Part shown: positions 39,226-48,600 of the stretch, one piece after another
Layout of the letters: the number at the start of each line of letters is the position of its first letter
How positions within the stretch are numbered: the stretch's first letter is position 1
Assembly (NCBI GenBank): GCA_004296885.1
Contig: SCVN01000016.1
Coordinates: forward strand, 248,001 to 312,000
Direction of reading: 5' to 3'
Length of the DNA stretch: 64,000 nt
Source of the DNA: Nitrospirota bacterium
Lineage (GTDB): Bacteria; Nitrospirota; Nitrospiria; Nitrospirales; Nitrospiraceae
Translations under genes and position numbers: made by a program
Notes under the pieces: generated by a model
What the model was told of the DNA's origin: nothing
Seen by the model: the letters and a program-made list of their open reading frames with translations, nothing else
The model's database searches: none

Positions 39226-40605
39226 ATGTCCCGCCGTCGACCATCTCCACGCATCCTCGGCCCTGCCCTGGCGCAGGCTGTTGTGCCGAACCGGCACGAC
39301 CGTTCGTTGATCCCGGTCGGGATGTCCACGATCCTGCCGGAAGCCGTGACGCAGGTGCGCCACCTGGAAGAGGTCCTGCTGACGACTCTCGGCGGGTGGG
39401 GATACCAGGAGATCATTCCGCCCACCTTCGAATATCTCGATGTGCTGGCGCCGGGTCTTGAGCCGGAGGTCATCGAAGCCTGCTACAAATTCGCCGATCG
39501 GACGACCGGGCGCATTCTGCTGCTGAGGCCGGATGTGACCGCGCAGATCGCCCGCATTGTCGCCATGGGGATGGTGGAAGCGCGGCTGCCGCTCCGGCTG
39601 TCGTACCGCACGACGGTGTTCCGGTATGAGCCGGAACATGCGGGGCGCGACCGGGAAATTTTTCAGGTGGGCGCCGAGTTGATCGGGGTCGACGACGTGG
39701 CGATGGACGGGGAGATCGTGGCGTTGATGGGGGATTGCCTCGGGAAGCTGGGGCTCTCGGACTTTACCATCTCGCTGGGCCATGTAGGATTTTTCAAGGC
39801 GTTGGTCGCCAGAGCCGGGCTGTCCCAGGAAGGCCGGAAACGGGCCGAGCAGGCGGCGGCCAAGAAGGATCTGCCGCGGCTCGAAGAAATCCTCGCCCGC
39901 GAACGGATTTCGGCCAAGGCGGCACGAGGTATCCTGGAGGCGCCGCGCCTGTATGGGCGGGAAGAGGTGCTCGATCGGGGTCGCGCATTGGCCGGCCGGG
40001 ATCCACAATCGCGTGCGGCCCTGGATCGCTTGACGCAGGCCTACCGACTCCTGGCCGATGCCGGCCTCAAGGATCGACTCGTGCTGGATTTGGGAGAGTT
40101 CCGGGGGTTTGACTATTATGACGGGGTGGTGTTCGATGTCTTTGCCGAAGGGGTGGGGTGCGAACTGGGGGGCGGGGGGCGTTACAATAATTTGATCGGG
40201 CGATTCGGCCGGGATCTCCCTTCCACCGGGTTCGCCTTTGATGTGGATCGCCTCTTTCAGGCGCTGGAGCGGCGGGGCAACGGTTCTCCGCGTACCCGTG
40301 GGACGGTGCTGGTGTCGGCGCCGACCAACCAGGCGCGCCGTTTATTCCAGGTCTCCGGCCGGCTGAGAGATGCGGGCCTGATCGTCGTGCAAGGCCCCTT
40401 CCGCGCGAGCTCCCAGAACCACCCACGGTCGGTGCTGGCGGAAGGACGCCGACTCGGAGTTGCGGCGGCGGTCCTCATCGGACTGCCTGGCCGGCCGCCG
40501 GATGAAGCCCTGGTACTGACTGGCCTCACCGGCGCTCGTGCAGCCCAACGTCGGCGAGTCGCGCTCAAAGAGTTGGCCGGGCTTCTTGCCAAGACTGTTC
40601 GCTAG
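39226..40605 (+). CDS. hisZ: ATP phosphoribosyltransferase regulatory subunit HisZ
   Basis: A 459-residue paralogue of histidyl-tRNA synthetase that is needed by short-form HisG in histidine synthesis. Motif 2 is present as FRYEPEHAGRDREIFQVGAELIG, and GGGGRYNNLIGRFG corresponds to motif 3. LRPDVTAQIARI is the substrate region. It lacks the usual HisRS insertion and tRNA features. Beyond about residue 365 it keeps an anticodon-binding-like domain (RGTVLVSAPTNQARRLFQV), making it longer than the roughly 390 residues I recall for many HisZ. No hisG is adjacent. It follows serA by 16 bases and precedes dnaB. Confidence 0.88.
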   Translation: MSRRRPSPRILGPALAQAVVPNRHDRSLIPVGMSTILPEAVTQVRHLEEVLLTTLGGWGYQEIIPPTFEYLDVLAPGLEPEVIEACYKFADRTTGRILLLRPDVTAQIARIVAMGMVEARLPLRLSYRTTVFRYEPEHAGRDREIFQVGAELIGVDDVAMDGEIVALMGDCLGKLGLSDFTISLGHVGFFKALVARAGLSQEGRKRAEQAAAKKDLPRLEEILARERISAKAARGILEAPRLYGREEVLDRGRALAGRDPQSRAALDRLTQAYRLLADAGLKDRLVLDLGEFRGFDYYDGVVFDVFAEGVGCELGGGGRYNNLIGRFGRDLPSTGFAFDVDRLFQALERRGNGSPRTRGTVLVSAPTNQARRLFQVSGRLRDAGLIVVQGPFRASSQNHPRSVLAEGRRLGVAAAVLIGLPGRPPDEALVLTGLTGARAAQRRRVALKELAGLLAKTVR

Positions 40606-40650
40606 CGGTCCGTCATGAAACATCCCAGCCGTGCCACGAGTTGATCAACC

Positions 40651-42000
40651 ATGACTCCTTCCGATCTCTCTGAGCCCAGGCTCCCCCCGCAGAACCTCGA
40701 AGCCGAGCAATGTGTGTTGGGGGCGGTCCTGCTTGAGAAAGCGGCGATGGCAAAGGCCGAGGAGCTGATCGCCGAGGAAGCGTTCTACCGCACGGCCCAT
40801 CAGAAAATCTATCGCGCGATGTTGGAGCTCTCGGAGCGGGGCGAGGAGATCGACCAGATCACGCTTTCCGAACACCTGAAGACCAAGGGCGAGCTGGAGT
40901 CCGTCGGCGGGTCGGCGTACCTGGCCGAGCTGGTCCAGGTGGTTCCCACCGCGGCCAACATCAAATATCATTGCAAGATCGTGCAGGAGAAAGCCCTTGC
41001 TAGAGGGCTGATCGGCGCCGCCACCGAAGTCATTGCCCGTGGTTATGACGGGATGACTCCGGTGGACAAGCTGCTGGACTATGCGGAAGAATCCGTCTTC
41101 CGCCTGTCGGAAGGGAAGCTGGGCCGGTCCTTCACCGAGATCAAGCATGTCATCAAGGAGAGCCTGGACCTCGTCGAGCAACTCTCCAAGCGCAAGGAAA
41201 AAGTCACGGGCGTCCCGACCGGCTTCTATGATCTGGACGATCTGCTGGCCGGACTGCAAGCTTCCGACCTCATCGTGATCGCGGGGCGGCCCAGCATGGG
41301 GAAAACCAGCTTGGCGTTGGGGATGGCGCAGCATGCCGCCGTCCACCACGGCAAGGTAGTCGGGGTCTTCAGCCTGGAAATGTCCAAGGCGCAGCTGGTC
41401 CTGCGCATGCTGAGTTCCGAGGCCCACGTGGATTCGCATGCGCTGCGGACCGGCCGGTTGCAAAAAGAAGATTGGTGGCGGTTGGCCGAGGCGACGGGCC
41501 GGCTCGAGCAGGCGCCGATCTTCATCGATGACACGGGGGCACTGACCGTGCAGCAGATGCGCGGCAAGGCCCGCCGGTTGAAAATGGAGAACAAGAACAA
41601 ACTGGATTTGCTGATCGTGGACTATCTGCAGCTCATGCAAGGTCGCGACTCCGAATCCCGCCAGCAGGAGATTTCCGACATCTCGCGGTCGCTCAAAGCC
41701 TTGGCCAAGGAGTTGAATGTGCCGGTGCTGGCCCTGTCCCAGCTGAGCCGGGCCGTGGAAGCCAGGAAGCCTCCCATCCCGATGCTGGCGGACTTGCGTG
41801 AGAGCGGGGCGATTGAGCAGGATGCGGACGTGGTGATCTTCATCTACCGGGAGGATGTCTACGACCAGGCGTCCGAAAAAAAAGGGATTGCGGAAATTCT
41901 GGTTCGGAAGCACCGCAATGGACCGATCGGAGACGTGAAACTGTTTTTTCACGACAAATTTGCCAAATTCGAGAGCCTGGAGAGCCGGGAGAGCGTTTGA
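40651..42000 (+). CDS. dnaB: Replicative DNA helicase DnaB
   Basis: A 449-residue hexameric helicase that unwinds the replication fork. The N-terminal domain opens with PPQNLEAEQCVLGAVLL. The RecA-like domain has Walker A GRPSMGKTSLAL, VFSLEMSKAQLVLRML and Walker B LLIVDYLQLM. LSQLSRAVEARKPPIPMLADLRESGAIEQDADVV is the standard H3/H4 region. An intein is absent and the length is normal. The next gene's promoter begins in the last codons of this one. Confidence 0.97.
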   Translation: MTPSDLSEPRLPPQNLEAEQCVLGAVLLEKAAMAKAEELIAEEAFYRTAHQKIYRAMLELSERGEEIDQITLSEHLKTKGELESVGGSAYLAELVQVVPTAANIKYHCKIVQEKALARGLIGAATEVIARGYDGMTPVDKLLDYAEESVFRLSEGKLGRSFTEIKHVIKESLDLVEQLSKRKEKVTGVPTGFYDLDDLLAGLQASDLIVIAGRPSMGKTSLALGMAQHAAVHHGKVVGVFSLEMSKAQLVLRMLSSEAHVDSHALRTGRLQKEDWWRLAEATGRLEQAPIFIDDTGALTVQQMRGKARRLKMENKNKLDLLIVDYLQLMQGRDSESRQQEISDISRSLKALAKELNVPVLALSQLSRAVEARKPPIPMLADLRESGAIEQDADVVIFIYREDVYDQASEKKGIAEILVRKHRNGPIGDVKLFFHDKFAKFESLESRESV

Positions 42001-42026
42001 CACCCTCTCGATCGACTCCGTATAAT
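41997..42026 (+). promoter_or_regulatory. Full-consensus sigma70 promoter at the end of dnaB
   Basis: TTGACA (41997-42002), 18 bases, TATAAT (42021-42026). Both hexamers are perfect. The -35 overlaps the dnaB stop codon. It drives the TPR lipoprotein gene about 70 bases downstream. Confidence 0.8.
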
Positions 42027-42094
42027 CTGCCGAAGGTGTGTCGGCTTATCCGCTGCCTCGTGTACCGCCCCCATCTCCAAGCGAGGACTCGATC

Positions 42095-43966
42095 GTGACG
42101 CAGTGCATCCACGAGTCGGCCTCCGCGCCTGCGCGACCCGGTTTTGGCCTGTCTGCCCGGACGGCTCTACGCTTGTCTGGATTGCTACTGTTCGTCGCCT
42201 CTTGCAGCGCCGTTCCCCAGGGAAGGCCCGGCATCGTTGCCTTGCCGGATAGGTCCCCCGGGCTTCCTTCCACCCCGGCGCATCTTGTGCATGTCACTGA
42301 CCCGAGGGCCTATTACCATTTCATCCTGGGCTACCAGGCTGAGCTCGAGAAGGATGCGGAGCGGGCTATCCAAGAATATTCGACAGCCTTGCGCGGAGAT
42401 CCGGGCTCAACCGTGCTCAAAGCGCGGCTGGCCTCCCTCTATTTTTCAATCGGCGAAGTGGTGAAGGCCGTCAGATTTGCCGATCGGGTTGCCGAATCCG
42501 AGGTACAGGATGCGGCCACGTTGGTGCAAATGGCCGGGATCTATGCGGGGGCCGGGCAGACCGACAAGGCTCTCTTGTTGTATGACCGGGCCATCGACCA
42601 GCAACCGACAGGCACCGACGCTTATTTCTCGAAGGGCTTGCTTCTGGTGAACCTCAAGCGGCTGGACGAAGCGGAAGCGTCGTTCCAGAAGGGCATCGAG
42701 CAAGCCAAGGACTCTCCGCTGGGCTACTATTATTTGGGTCGCGTGGCGGTCGAAGCCAAGCATTACGAACAGGCGATCAGCAGCTTCGAGCGGGCCATAG
42801 CGATCAGCCAGTCGTTCGAGCCGGCTTACATTGCGTTGGCGGCAGTGTATGAAGTGCAGCAGCAGCACGGCAAGGCCGTTGGGGTCTATCGCAAGTACCT
42901 CAGCGTCGTGAGCCCGAACAACCGAGATGTGCGGCAGCATTTGATCCGACTCTATATCACGGACAAGGCCTATGCGGAGGCCCTGGCGGAATTGGATGTC
43001 GCGCTCGCCCAAGACCCGGACGACCTGGATGCCCAGTTGCGGGTCGGTTTGATCTATGGGGAACTCAAGGATTATCCCAGGGCGATCGCCCAGCTGAACA
43101 AGATTCTGGCGGTGCGTCCAGGCGAACTTCGGGTACGGGACTATCTGGGGTTGATGTACGAAGAGACCAAGGACTACCCGCGGGCCCTTGCGGCCTATGA
43201 GCACAACCTGACCTTGCAGCCAGCCTATATCGATGGCCACATGCACATGGGCTTCTTACAGTACCGGCTCAAGCGCTATCCGGAAGCCGTCGCCCATTTC
43301 TCGGAAGCCGTGAAGCTCAATCCCCGGCAGCCGGATGTGCACCTCCTTCTGGGGTTGACGTACCTGCAGACCGAGCAATACGTGAAAGCCTCACAGGTCT
43401 TCGAGGAAGGTATCCGCTATAACCCTGGCAATCCGGACCTGCACTTTAACCTGGGCACGGCCTACGACAAATTGGATCGCTTCGACGAGGTCGTGAAAGC
43501 GATGGAGTCGACGCTGCGTCTCGATCCGCACCATGCCGATGCGCTGAACTATTTGGGGTACAGCTACACGGAGCGCGGCATGAAGATCGAAGAGGCCCTG
43601 TCGCTCATCAAGCGGGCGGTGTCGCTGAAGCCCAATAACGGCTACTACGTGGACAGCCTCGGCTGGGCGTTTTTCAAGCTTGGCCAGTTCGACCATGCGT
43701 TGGCGGAGATGAAGCGGGCGGTGTCGCTCGTACACGACGATCCGGTCATTTACGAACACCTGGGAGAGATATACCTCAAGCAGAATCTGATCGCGGAGGC
43801 CCGCGAGGCCTGGCTGCATTCGCTCGAGTTGGATCCTGCCAATCTTAAGCTGATCGAGCGGTTCCGTGCGCAGGGGATGGGCGATGCCACGACCGAAGAA
43901 CGCGTTCGGCAGGCTAAGCGGCGCGTGTCGGCGGAACGCATGGAAACGCCCAAGGCGATGCCCTAA
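42095..43966 (+). CDS. TPR-repeat lipoprotein, 623 aa
   Basis: A 623-residue predicted lipoprotein: a signal peptide ends in a VASC lipobox, so it should sit in a membrane facing the periplasm. The rest is about 13-14 TPR units of 34 residues. They begin at DPRAYYHFILGYQAELEKDAERAIQEY and end at DPVIYEHLGEIYLKQNLIAEAREAW. Such solenoids bind partner proteins; this type is often seen with pilus or outer-membrane assembly, and type IV pilins are encoded next. I prefer the GTG at 42095, with GCGAGGA seven bases upstream, to the GTG at 42038. A perfect promoter precedes it. Confidence 0.85.
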   Translation: MTQCIHESASAPARPGFGLSARTALRLSGLLLFVASCSAVPQGRPGIVALPDRSPGLPSTPAHLVHVTDPRAYYHFILGYQAELEKDAERAIQEYSTALRGDPGSTVLKARLASLYFSIGEVVKAVRFADRVAESEVQDAATLVQMAGIYAGAGQTDKALLLYDRAIDQQPTGTDAYFSKGLLLVNLKRLDEAEASFQKGIEQAKDSPLGYYYLGRVAVEAKHYEQAISSFERAIAISQSFEPAYIALAAVYEVQQQHGKAVGVYRKYLSVVSPNNRDVRQHLIRLYITDKAYAEALAELDVALAQDPDDLDAQLRVGLIYGELKDYPRAIAQLNKILAVRPGELRVRDYLGLMYEETKDYPRALAAYEHNLTLQPAYIDGHMHMGFLQYRLKRYPEAVAHFSEAVKLNPRQPDVHLLLGLTYLQTEQYVKASQVFEEGIRYNPGNPDLHFNLGTAYDKLDRFDEVVKAMESTLRLDPHHADALNYLGYSYTERGMKIEEALSLIKRAVSLKPNNGYYVDSLGWAFFKLGQFDHALAEMKRAVSLVHDDPVIYEHLGEIYLKQNLIAEAREAWLHSLELDPANLKLIERFRAQGMGDATTEERVRQAKRRVSAERMETPKAMP

Positions 43967-44112
43967 AAACCAGGCCCCGAGACGTTCGTAGGTCCCTTCT
44001 GTCAAGACTCATGCCTTGTGGCATGAAATCTGCCTGTAAACACGGAAATATATTCGGCAGGGGCAGCCAGCACCGGGCGGTCATCCCATCCTCATCGAAA
44101 AGCGGGGTTCTT

Positions 44113-44601
44113 TTGAAGAACCTAGAAAAGCAGCAGGGATACACCCTCATTGAACTCATGGTCGCAATGGCAATCCTCGGTGTGCTGGCCGGTATTGCCA
44201 TCCCCACATATATGCGCTACCAGGCCAAAGCGCGACAGGCCGAGGCAGCGACAAACCTTGGGGCCATTTTCGTGACCGAAACGGCCTTCTTCGGAGAGTC
44301 CTCCCGCTATAGCAATTTTACCGAAGCAGGTTTCAGTCTCGCGGCTGCAAGCAATCGGTTCACGTATCGCGCCGAACAGACGGACTCGGCTGGTTTGGCC
44401 ACCGGGACTGTTCAGATGATCAGCGCCGCCATCGGTCCCGTAACGCCTGAAAATACGATCGTTCCGGCCCGTTCCAACCTGCTCGAGTTTTCCGCCACCG
44501 CCACTGCCAATCTCGACGAGGACACCACGATCGACCAGTGGCATGTTGACGATCTGAAGCGGGGGCTGACCACGCCGGACAAAAACGACGTCACCTCTTA
44601 G
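44113..44601 (+). CDS. Type IV pilin-like protein 1
   Basis: A 162-residue prepilin. The short leader ends in Gly before YTLIELMVAMAILGVLAGIAIP, the class III signal with Glu at +5; PilD should cut after QQG. After the helix (YMRYQAKARQAEAATNLGAIF) the globular head contains RYSNFTEAGFSL and DQWHVDDLKRG. The most likely start is the TTG at 44113, which gives an eight-residue leader with AGCGGGG upstream. The ATG at 44011 would make an unusual leader of over 40 residues. It is paralogous to pilin 2 at 44882 but lacks its Thr/Gly-rich insert, so it may be a minor pilin. Confidence 0.85.
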   Translation: MKNLEKQQGYTLIELMVAMAILGVLAGIAIPTYMRYQAKARQAEAATNLGAIFVTETAFFGESSRYSNFTEAGFSLAAASNRFTYRAEQTDSAGLATGTVQMISAAIGPVTPENTIVPARSNLLEFSATATANLDEDTTIDQWHVDDLKRGLTTPDKNDVTS

Positions 44602-44881
44602 CCCTCTAGCGCGGCCGCCCTCGGGAACAATTTTTTGCGCCCAGAGCCGAAAAACGGACAATTTTTAGGCGACCACCCAATATATTGCATGTGATTGGTA
44701 TGCAACGCATTGGAAGCATTAGAGTTAAGGGTGGTCTTGTAGAGGGAATGTGTCGGCATGGAAGGTGCATATTTGCATCAAGCACTCGGAATCTTTTGGT
44801 GATTAGGATCGAATTATCGAGGATTTAAGTCGGCTGCCAAACACACAATTCGGTAACCGTGGACAACAAGGAGGGTTTCGC
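44602..44881 (+). promoter_or_regulatory. Long leader region of pilin 2 with a weak sigma54-like element
   Basis: About 280 bases without a gene, more AT-rich than its surroundings. CGGCATGGAAGGTGCA (44754-44769) has GG and GC ten bases apart, the -24/-12 spacing of sigma54 promoters, with two mismatches to the core. Several pilin genes in other bacteria use sigma54 with PilR. AAGGAGGG lies just before the ATG. Confidence 0.3.
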
Positions 44882-45427
44882 ATGCTAAAGACAATCCGAG
44901 ATCAAAAGGGTTTCACGCTCATCGAGTTGATGATCGTGGTGGCTATCATCGGCATCCTGGCCGCCATCGCGATCCCCAACTTCCTGCAGTACCAAGCCAA
45001 GGCCCGTCAGTCCGAGGCCAAAACAAATTTGGGCGGTGTGTTCGTCTCGGAGACTTCGTACCTCGGCGAAAACTCCAAGTACGGCACCTTCGCCGAAGTT
45101 GGATTCCAGTTGGCCGGTATGACCAACCGGTACACGTACCGAAGCCCATTGACGGCGAGTGCGACTGCGGGTACGGCGGTGGGAGAAGGTACGACGGCGG
45201 GGACGGATATGTATTGCACCGGCTCGGGGAGCACCACCGGTAACACCAATTGCTTGGCACCAACTGGAACGTATACCGCAGCGGCAGGCACCACGCCGGG
45301 CTCTGGCGTAGCGGCCATGTTTACGGCCAGTGCGGTGGGGAATATCGACGGGGATGCTCAGACCGACAATTGGCACGTGAACGATATCAAGCAGAATCTG
45401 CAAGTTCCGGACGCGAACGATGTCTAA
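44882..45427 (+). CDS. pilA: Major type IV pilin
   Basis: A 181-residue prepilin with a ten-residue leader ([10 protein letters not shown]) cut before [22 protein letters not shown], Glu at +5 present. The helix continues as [22 protein letters not shown]. The head has [12 protein letters not shown] and [11 protein letters not shown], as in pilin 1. Residues about 95-150 form a Thr/Gly/Ala/Ser-rich insert with a Cys pair ([15 protein letters not shown]), likely a disulfide loop. Its Ser/Thr content makes it a candidate for glycosylation by the OTase-like protein encoded next. A strong ribosome site precedes the ATG and a strong terminator follows, as expected for a highly expressed gene. Confidence 0.93.
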   Translation: MLKTIRDQKGFTLIELMIVVAIIGILAAIAIPNFLQYQAKARQSEAKTNLGGVFVSETSYLGENSKYGTFAEVGFQLAGMTNRYTYRSPLTASATAGTAVGEGTTAGTDMYCTGSGSTTGNTNCLAPTGTYTAAAGTTPGSGVAAMFTASAVGNIDGDAQTDNWHVNDIKQNLQVPDANDV

Positions 45428-45442
45428 CGTTTAGCGGACGTT

Positions 45443-45484
45443 GCTTTGGGGCGGAGGGGATGCATGTCCTCTCCGCCCCAAAGC
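45443..45484 (+). terminator. Strong terminator after the major pilin gene
   Basis: An 18-bp stem (45443-45460 with 45467-45484, one G-T pair) with a 6-base loop TGCATG lies 15 bases after the stop. It is followed by GTTTGC rather than a pure T-run. Confidence 0.75.
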
Positions 45485-45529
45485 GTTTGCTGTGCTGCCT
45501 GACCTTGCTCCTTCTTACCGAATGGCCCA

Positions 45530-47620
45530 TTGACGGATGTGAGCATCAGAAATCTTTTTTCTTGTGCATGGACCCATCAGGCAATAGCTCCTTTTAGGAC
45601 CTCTGATCCTCCACTCGCTCGTCTCTCCTTTTCGTCGATAACCGGAATAGTCACGCTCATCGGGTTGCTCGTGTTCTCGCCACTCCTTGATGGCGGCACG
45701 ACCCACCTGGCGACGATGATCATCCGGCTCATGTTGCTTCTTTTGTTGGGTGTCTATGCGGCACGAGGGATATGGACCGGAGGCCTGGCCTGCCCGACGT
45801 TCCGCATCGGTCCGATTGTGCTGGCATACCTGGGACTGGCCGCCGTCTCGACGGCGGCCTCGTCCTATGCCAACCAGAGCCTGCAGTGGCTGTCGGTATT
45901 GGCCGGCTACGCGGGGCTGCTCTATTTGCTCCTGTGTTTTATCACGGCTTGGTCCCATGTTGCGATGTTGCTGGTGGTGCTCTCCGGCATGGGACTGCTC
46001 GAAGCCGGGGGGGGGCTGATTCAGGCCTGGTGGTTCGGTGCACCAAGGCCGAGCGGAACCTTTTTTAATCCGAATTTCTTGGCCGGTTATTTGGCGGCAA
46101 TCTGGACCATTGCGCTGGGCTGTCTTTGTTATGGTCGGTATAGATCCGGAGGGCGTCGAGAAGGGAATGGGCAACATCCAATCGTTCCTGGTGCCATGGC
46201 GGCAGGCCTGGCCTTCTTATTGCTTGCTATTATCTGGACCGGGTCACGAGGTGGGATGTTGGCCCTGGTGGCTGGAGCGGCGGTAGTGACTGGCTTGCGG
46301 TTTGGTCGAAAGGGTATCGCGATGCTGTTGGCGGGGGCGGTGCTTTGCTTGGTCACGCCGAACCCTCTGCGTGAGCGTCTCCAGGCGCAGCATGCGGAGG
46401 ACTCTTCCATCAGCTATGCCCGCTGGCAGATGTGGCAAAGCGCGGGGCGCGAGATGATCGAGCATCCATTCGGGATCGGGCTGGGGCTGTACCAGTACCT
46501 CTATCCGCGGTACGCCTTTCCGCTGGAAGGACAGATTGCTCGGTATGGCAAGGTCGCCCAGACGCCGCACAGCGAATATCTGCAAATGGGGGTTGAACTG
46601 GGAGGGGCCGGGCTCTTCGTTTTTCTCTGTGGCGTGGCGGTCGTGGCGAGGGAAGCCGGGGGCGTGTTGAAGCAACGGCTCAAACGGTGGCAGCGCGGGG
46701 CGCTTGTGGGGGTGATGGGGGCGATCGCGGGGATGCTTGTCCATGCCGGAGTGGATTCCAATCTGCACGAACCGGCTATCGCGATTCTCTTGACGCTCTG
46801 CGTGGGAATAGTCCTGGCCGCGCGGCTGCTCGCCATGCGTCGGTCGGGGCCGATGCGCGTGCTCCCCGTCGCGCCTCGGTGGCTCTGGAGCGGCATCGCC
46901 ATCCTGCTGGTGGGAGGCCTGACGGTCCATGTGGTCCGGCTCGGAGCGGCCTGGACATTCTACGAATCCGGTTCGCAAGCACTGGCGCAACGGAAACTTG
47001 CCCAGGCGATGGCCGATTTCCGGACCGCGACGAGCTTGGATGCGGGAAAGACTCTGTACCATAGTTCGAAGGCTGCCGTGCACTTTCAAGCGTTCGAGCG
47101 GACCGGCGATGCCATGGCGGCGCAGGCCGCCGTAAACGAGCTGCAAGTCGCCATTGCCCTGAATCCGTTGGACGGCCGGCTGCAAGGGCTGCTTGGCCAT
47201 GTCTATGCCTCGTTGGCCAGGTCTCCGGCCACGCTGCAGGCATCCCCGGCACAGCGGATCGCCTGGATGCGCGCGGCTGTGGCAGCCTATGAGCATGCGG
47301 CAGAATTGGAACCGTTCGTGCCTTTCCATAACTTGGAGCTCGGGCAGCTGTATCTGGCGCTGGGCGAACGCGAACGAGCCGAGGTTTGGGTCCGCAAGGC
47401 CGTGGAGCTGGAGCCGAATTTTCTTCCCGGACGCGAGTGGCTGGCGCGGCGTGCGATGGAATCGGAGCGTCGGGACGAGGCAGAGCGTGAATATCGGGAG
47501 ATCGTCGATCGGCGAGAGCGGTATGCCGGAGTTCCCAAGGACGAACTCGAACAGCGGTATCTCACGGCCGATGTCCAAGGGTTGACGGTCGCACTCGATC
47601 GTCTCAGGTCGCGGGAATGA
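45530..47620 (+). CDS. O-antigen ligase / pilin O-oligosaccharyltransferase-like membrane protein with C-terminal TPRs
   Basis: A 696-residue polytopic protein with about 11-12 membrane helices. The large periplasmic loop typical of the Wzy_C (O-antigen ligase) superfamily is included (GSRGGMLALV, then MIEHPFGIGLGLYQYLYPRY and TPHSEYLQMGVELGGAGL, whose His is usually essential). After the last helix, about residues 480-690 are TPR repeats (FHNLELGQLYLALGERERAEV). WaaL, Wzy and PglL/TfpO-type enzymes share this core. Its place right after the pilin gene favours a pilin-glycosylating enzyme, but O-antigen ligation is also possible. The start codon is uncertain (TTG at 45530). The stop overlaps the next start (ATGA). 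Confidence 0.85.
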   Translation: MTDVSIRNLFSCAWTHQAIAPFRTSDPPLARLSFSSITGIVTLIGLLVFSPLLDGGTTHLATMIIRLMLLLLLGVYAARGIWTGGLACPTFRIGPIVLAYLGLAAVSTAASSYANQSLQWLSVLAGYAGLLYLLLCFITAWSHVAMLLVVLSGMGLLEAGGGLIQAWWFGAPRPSGTFFNPNFLAGYLAAIWTIALGCLCYGRYRSGGRREGNGQHPIVPGAMAAGLAFLLLAIIWTGSRGGMLALVAGAAVVTGLRFGRKGIAMLLAGAVLCLVTPNPLRERLQAQHAEDSSISYARWQMWQSAGREMIEHPFGIGLGLYQYLYPRYAFPLEGQIARYGKVAQTPHSEYLQMGVELGGAGLFVFLCGVAVVAREAGGVLKQRLKRWQRGALVGVMGAIAGMLVHAGVDSNLHEPAIAILLTLCVGIVLAARLLAMRRSGPMRVLPVAPRWLWSGIAILLVGGLTVHVVRLGAAWTFYESGSQALAQRKLAQAMADFRTATSLDAGKTLYHSSKAAVHFQAFERTGDAMAAQAAVNELQVAIALNPLDGRLQGLLGHVYASLARSPATLQASPAQRIAWMRAAVAAYEHAAELEPFVPFHNLELGQLYLALGERERAEVWVRKAVELEPNFLPGREWLARRAMESERRDEAEREYREIVDRRERYAGVPKDELEQRYLTADVQGLTVALDRLRSRE

Positions 47621-48507
47621 CCATATCTGCTGGTACAGGGCTATTGAGAGAGCGCCTGCGCGTCGGCGGCCTGATGGTGCTTCTGGGCGTCGCGGCCGTC
47701 GGCGCGCTGATTGCGCTGGAGCGGCAACGTCCTCCGGAAGTCAGGGCGGCGGAGCTGTCGTATTTGCCGAAGGGCGAGTACATCAGAGTCGCGGCGCTGG
47801 GCTATCACCAGATAGCCGCGGACCTGATCTGGCTCAAGGCCGTGCAGCACCTCGGCGAGTTGCAGCAGACCGGACCCGGCTATCGCTGGGCCTACCATGC
47901 GGTGGATGTGGTGACCGACGTGGACCCGGCCTTCGTCTTCGCGTACCAGGCCGCCGGGACGATTCTGGGGGTGTGGGCCGGGTTGCCGCACGAGAGCATC
48001 GCGATCTTGACCAAGGGGATGCGCGTTCACCCGGATATCTGGCAGCTGCCGCTGGTGGTCGGCTACGACTATTTTTACGAACTCCATGATGTCCGCGCCG
48101 CGGCCCGCTATTTTCGCATGGCGGCGGTGTTGCCCGGTGCGCCCGAGTATCTGGGGAAGCTGGCCGCCAGGATGACCGTCGAAGCGGGCGATCCGGAGGC
48201 GGCGCTGGAGTTTCTGCAACGGCTGTCCATGCAGACGCAGGACGAGCGCATTCGGGCGGGCTTGCTGAAGCGCATGAAGGAGGTCGTGGTCGAGCGGGAC
48301 CTTCGGTTTTTGGAGGAGGGGGTGCGCCGCTACCGGGCGCGTTACGGCGCATCGCCGAGGGCTCTCGAGGACTTGGCGGCTGGCGGGATCGTCAATCATA
48401 TCCCCCCGGAGCCGTTCGGCGGTTCGTATCGGCTGAACCAAGCTGACGGCACCGTCAGCAGCACCAGCCTGTCCGAGCGGTTGCTGGTGCATCGGCCCTC
48501 CCGTTGA
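47617..48507 (+). CDS. Membrane-anchored TPR-like protein, unknown function
   Basis: A 296-residue protein. One N-terminal helix (about residues 17-34, VGGLMVLLGVAAVGALIAL) anchors it. The rest is helical repeats (YHQIAADLIWLKAVQHLGEL, ILTKGMRVHPDIWQLPLVVGY, ARYFRMAAVLPGAPEYLGKLAARM). It ends with a small domain (YRARYGASPRALEDLAAGGIVNHIPPEPFGGSYRLN) that recalls the C-terminal part of pseudopilins. It is translationally coupled to the oligosaccharyltransferase-like gene by an ATGA overlap, so the two proteins probably act together. Confidence 0.78.
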   Translation: MTISAGTGLLRERLRVGGLMVLLGVAAVGALIALERQRPPEVRAAELSYLPKGEYIRVAALGYHQIAADLIWLKAVQHLGELQQTGPGYRWAYHAVDVVTDVDPAFVFAYQAAGTILGVWAGLPHESIAILTKGMRVHPDIWQLPLVVGYDYFYELHDVRAAARYFRMAAVLPGAPEYLGKLAARMTVEAGDPEAALEFLQRLSMQTQDERIRAGLLKRMKEVVVERDLRFLEEGVRRYRARYGASPRALEDLAAGGIVNHIPPEPFGGSYRLNQADGTVSSTSLSERLLVHRPSR

Positions 48508-48600
48508 TGAACGGTTCGTTCTCAGGAGGAGCTTGCATTCTCGCTGGTTCCGCTTCATCATTCGGGAATTGCCGCAAGGCTTCAGGAGGGGCCGCGCCGG

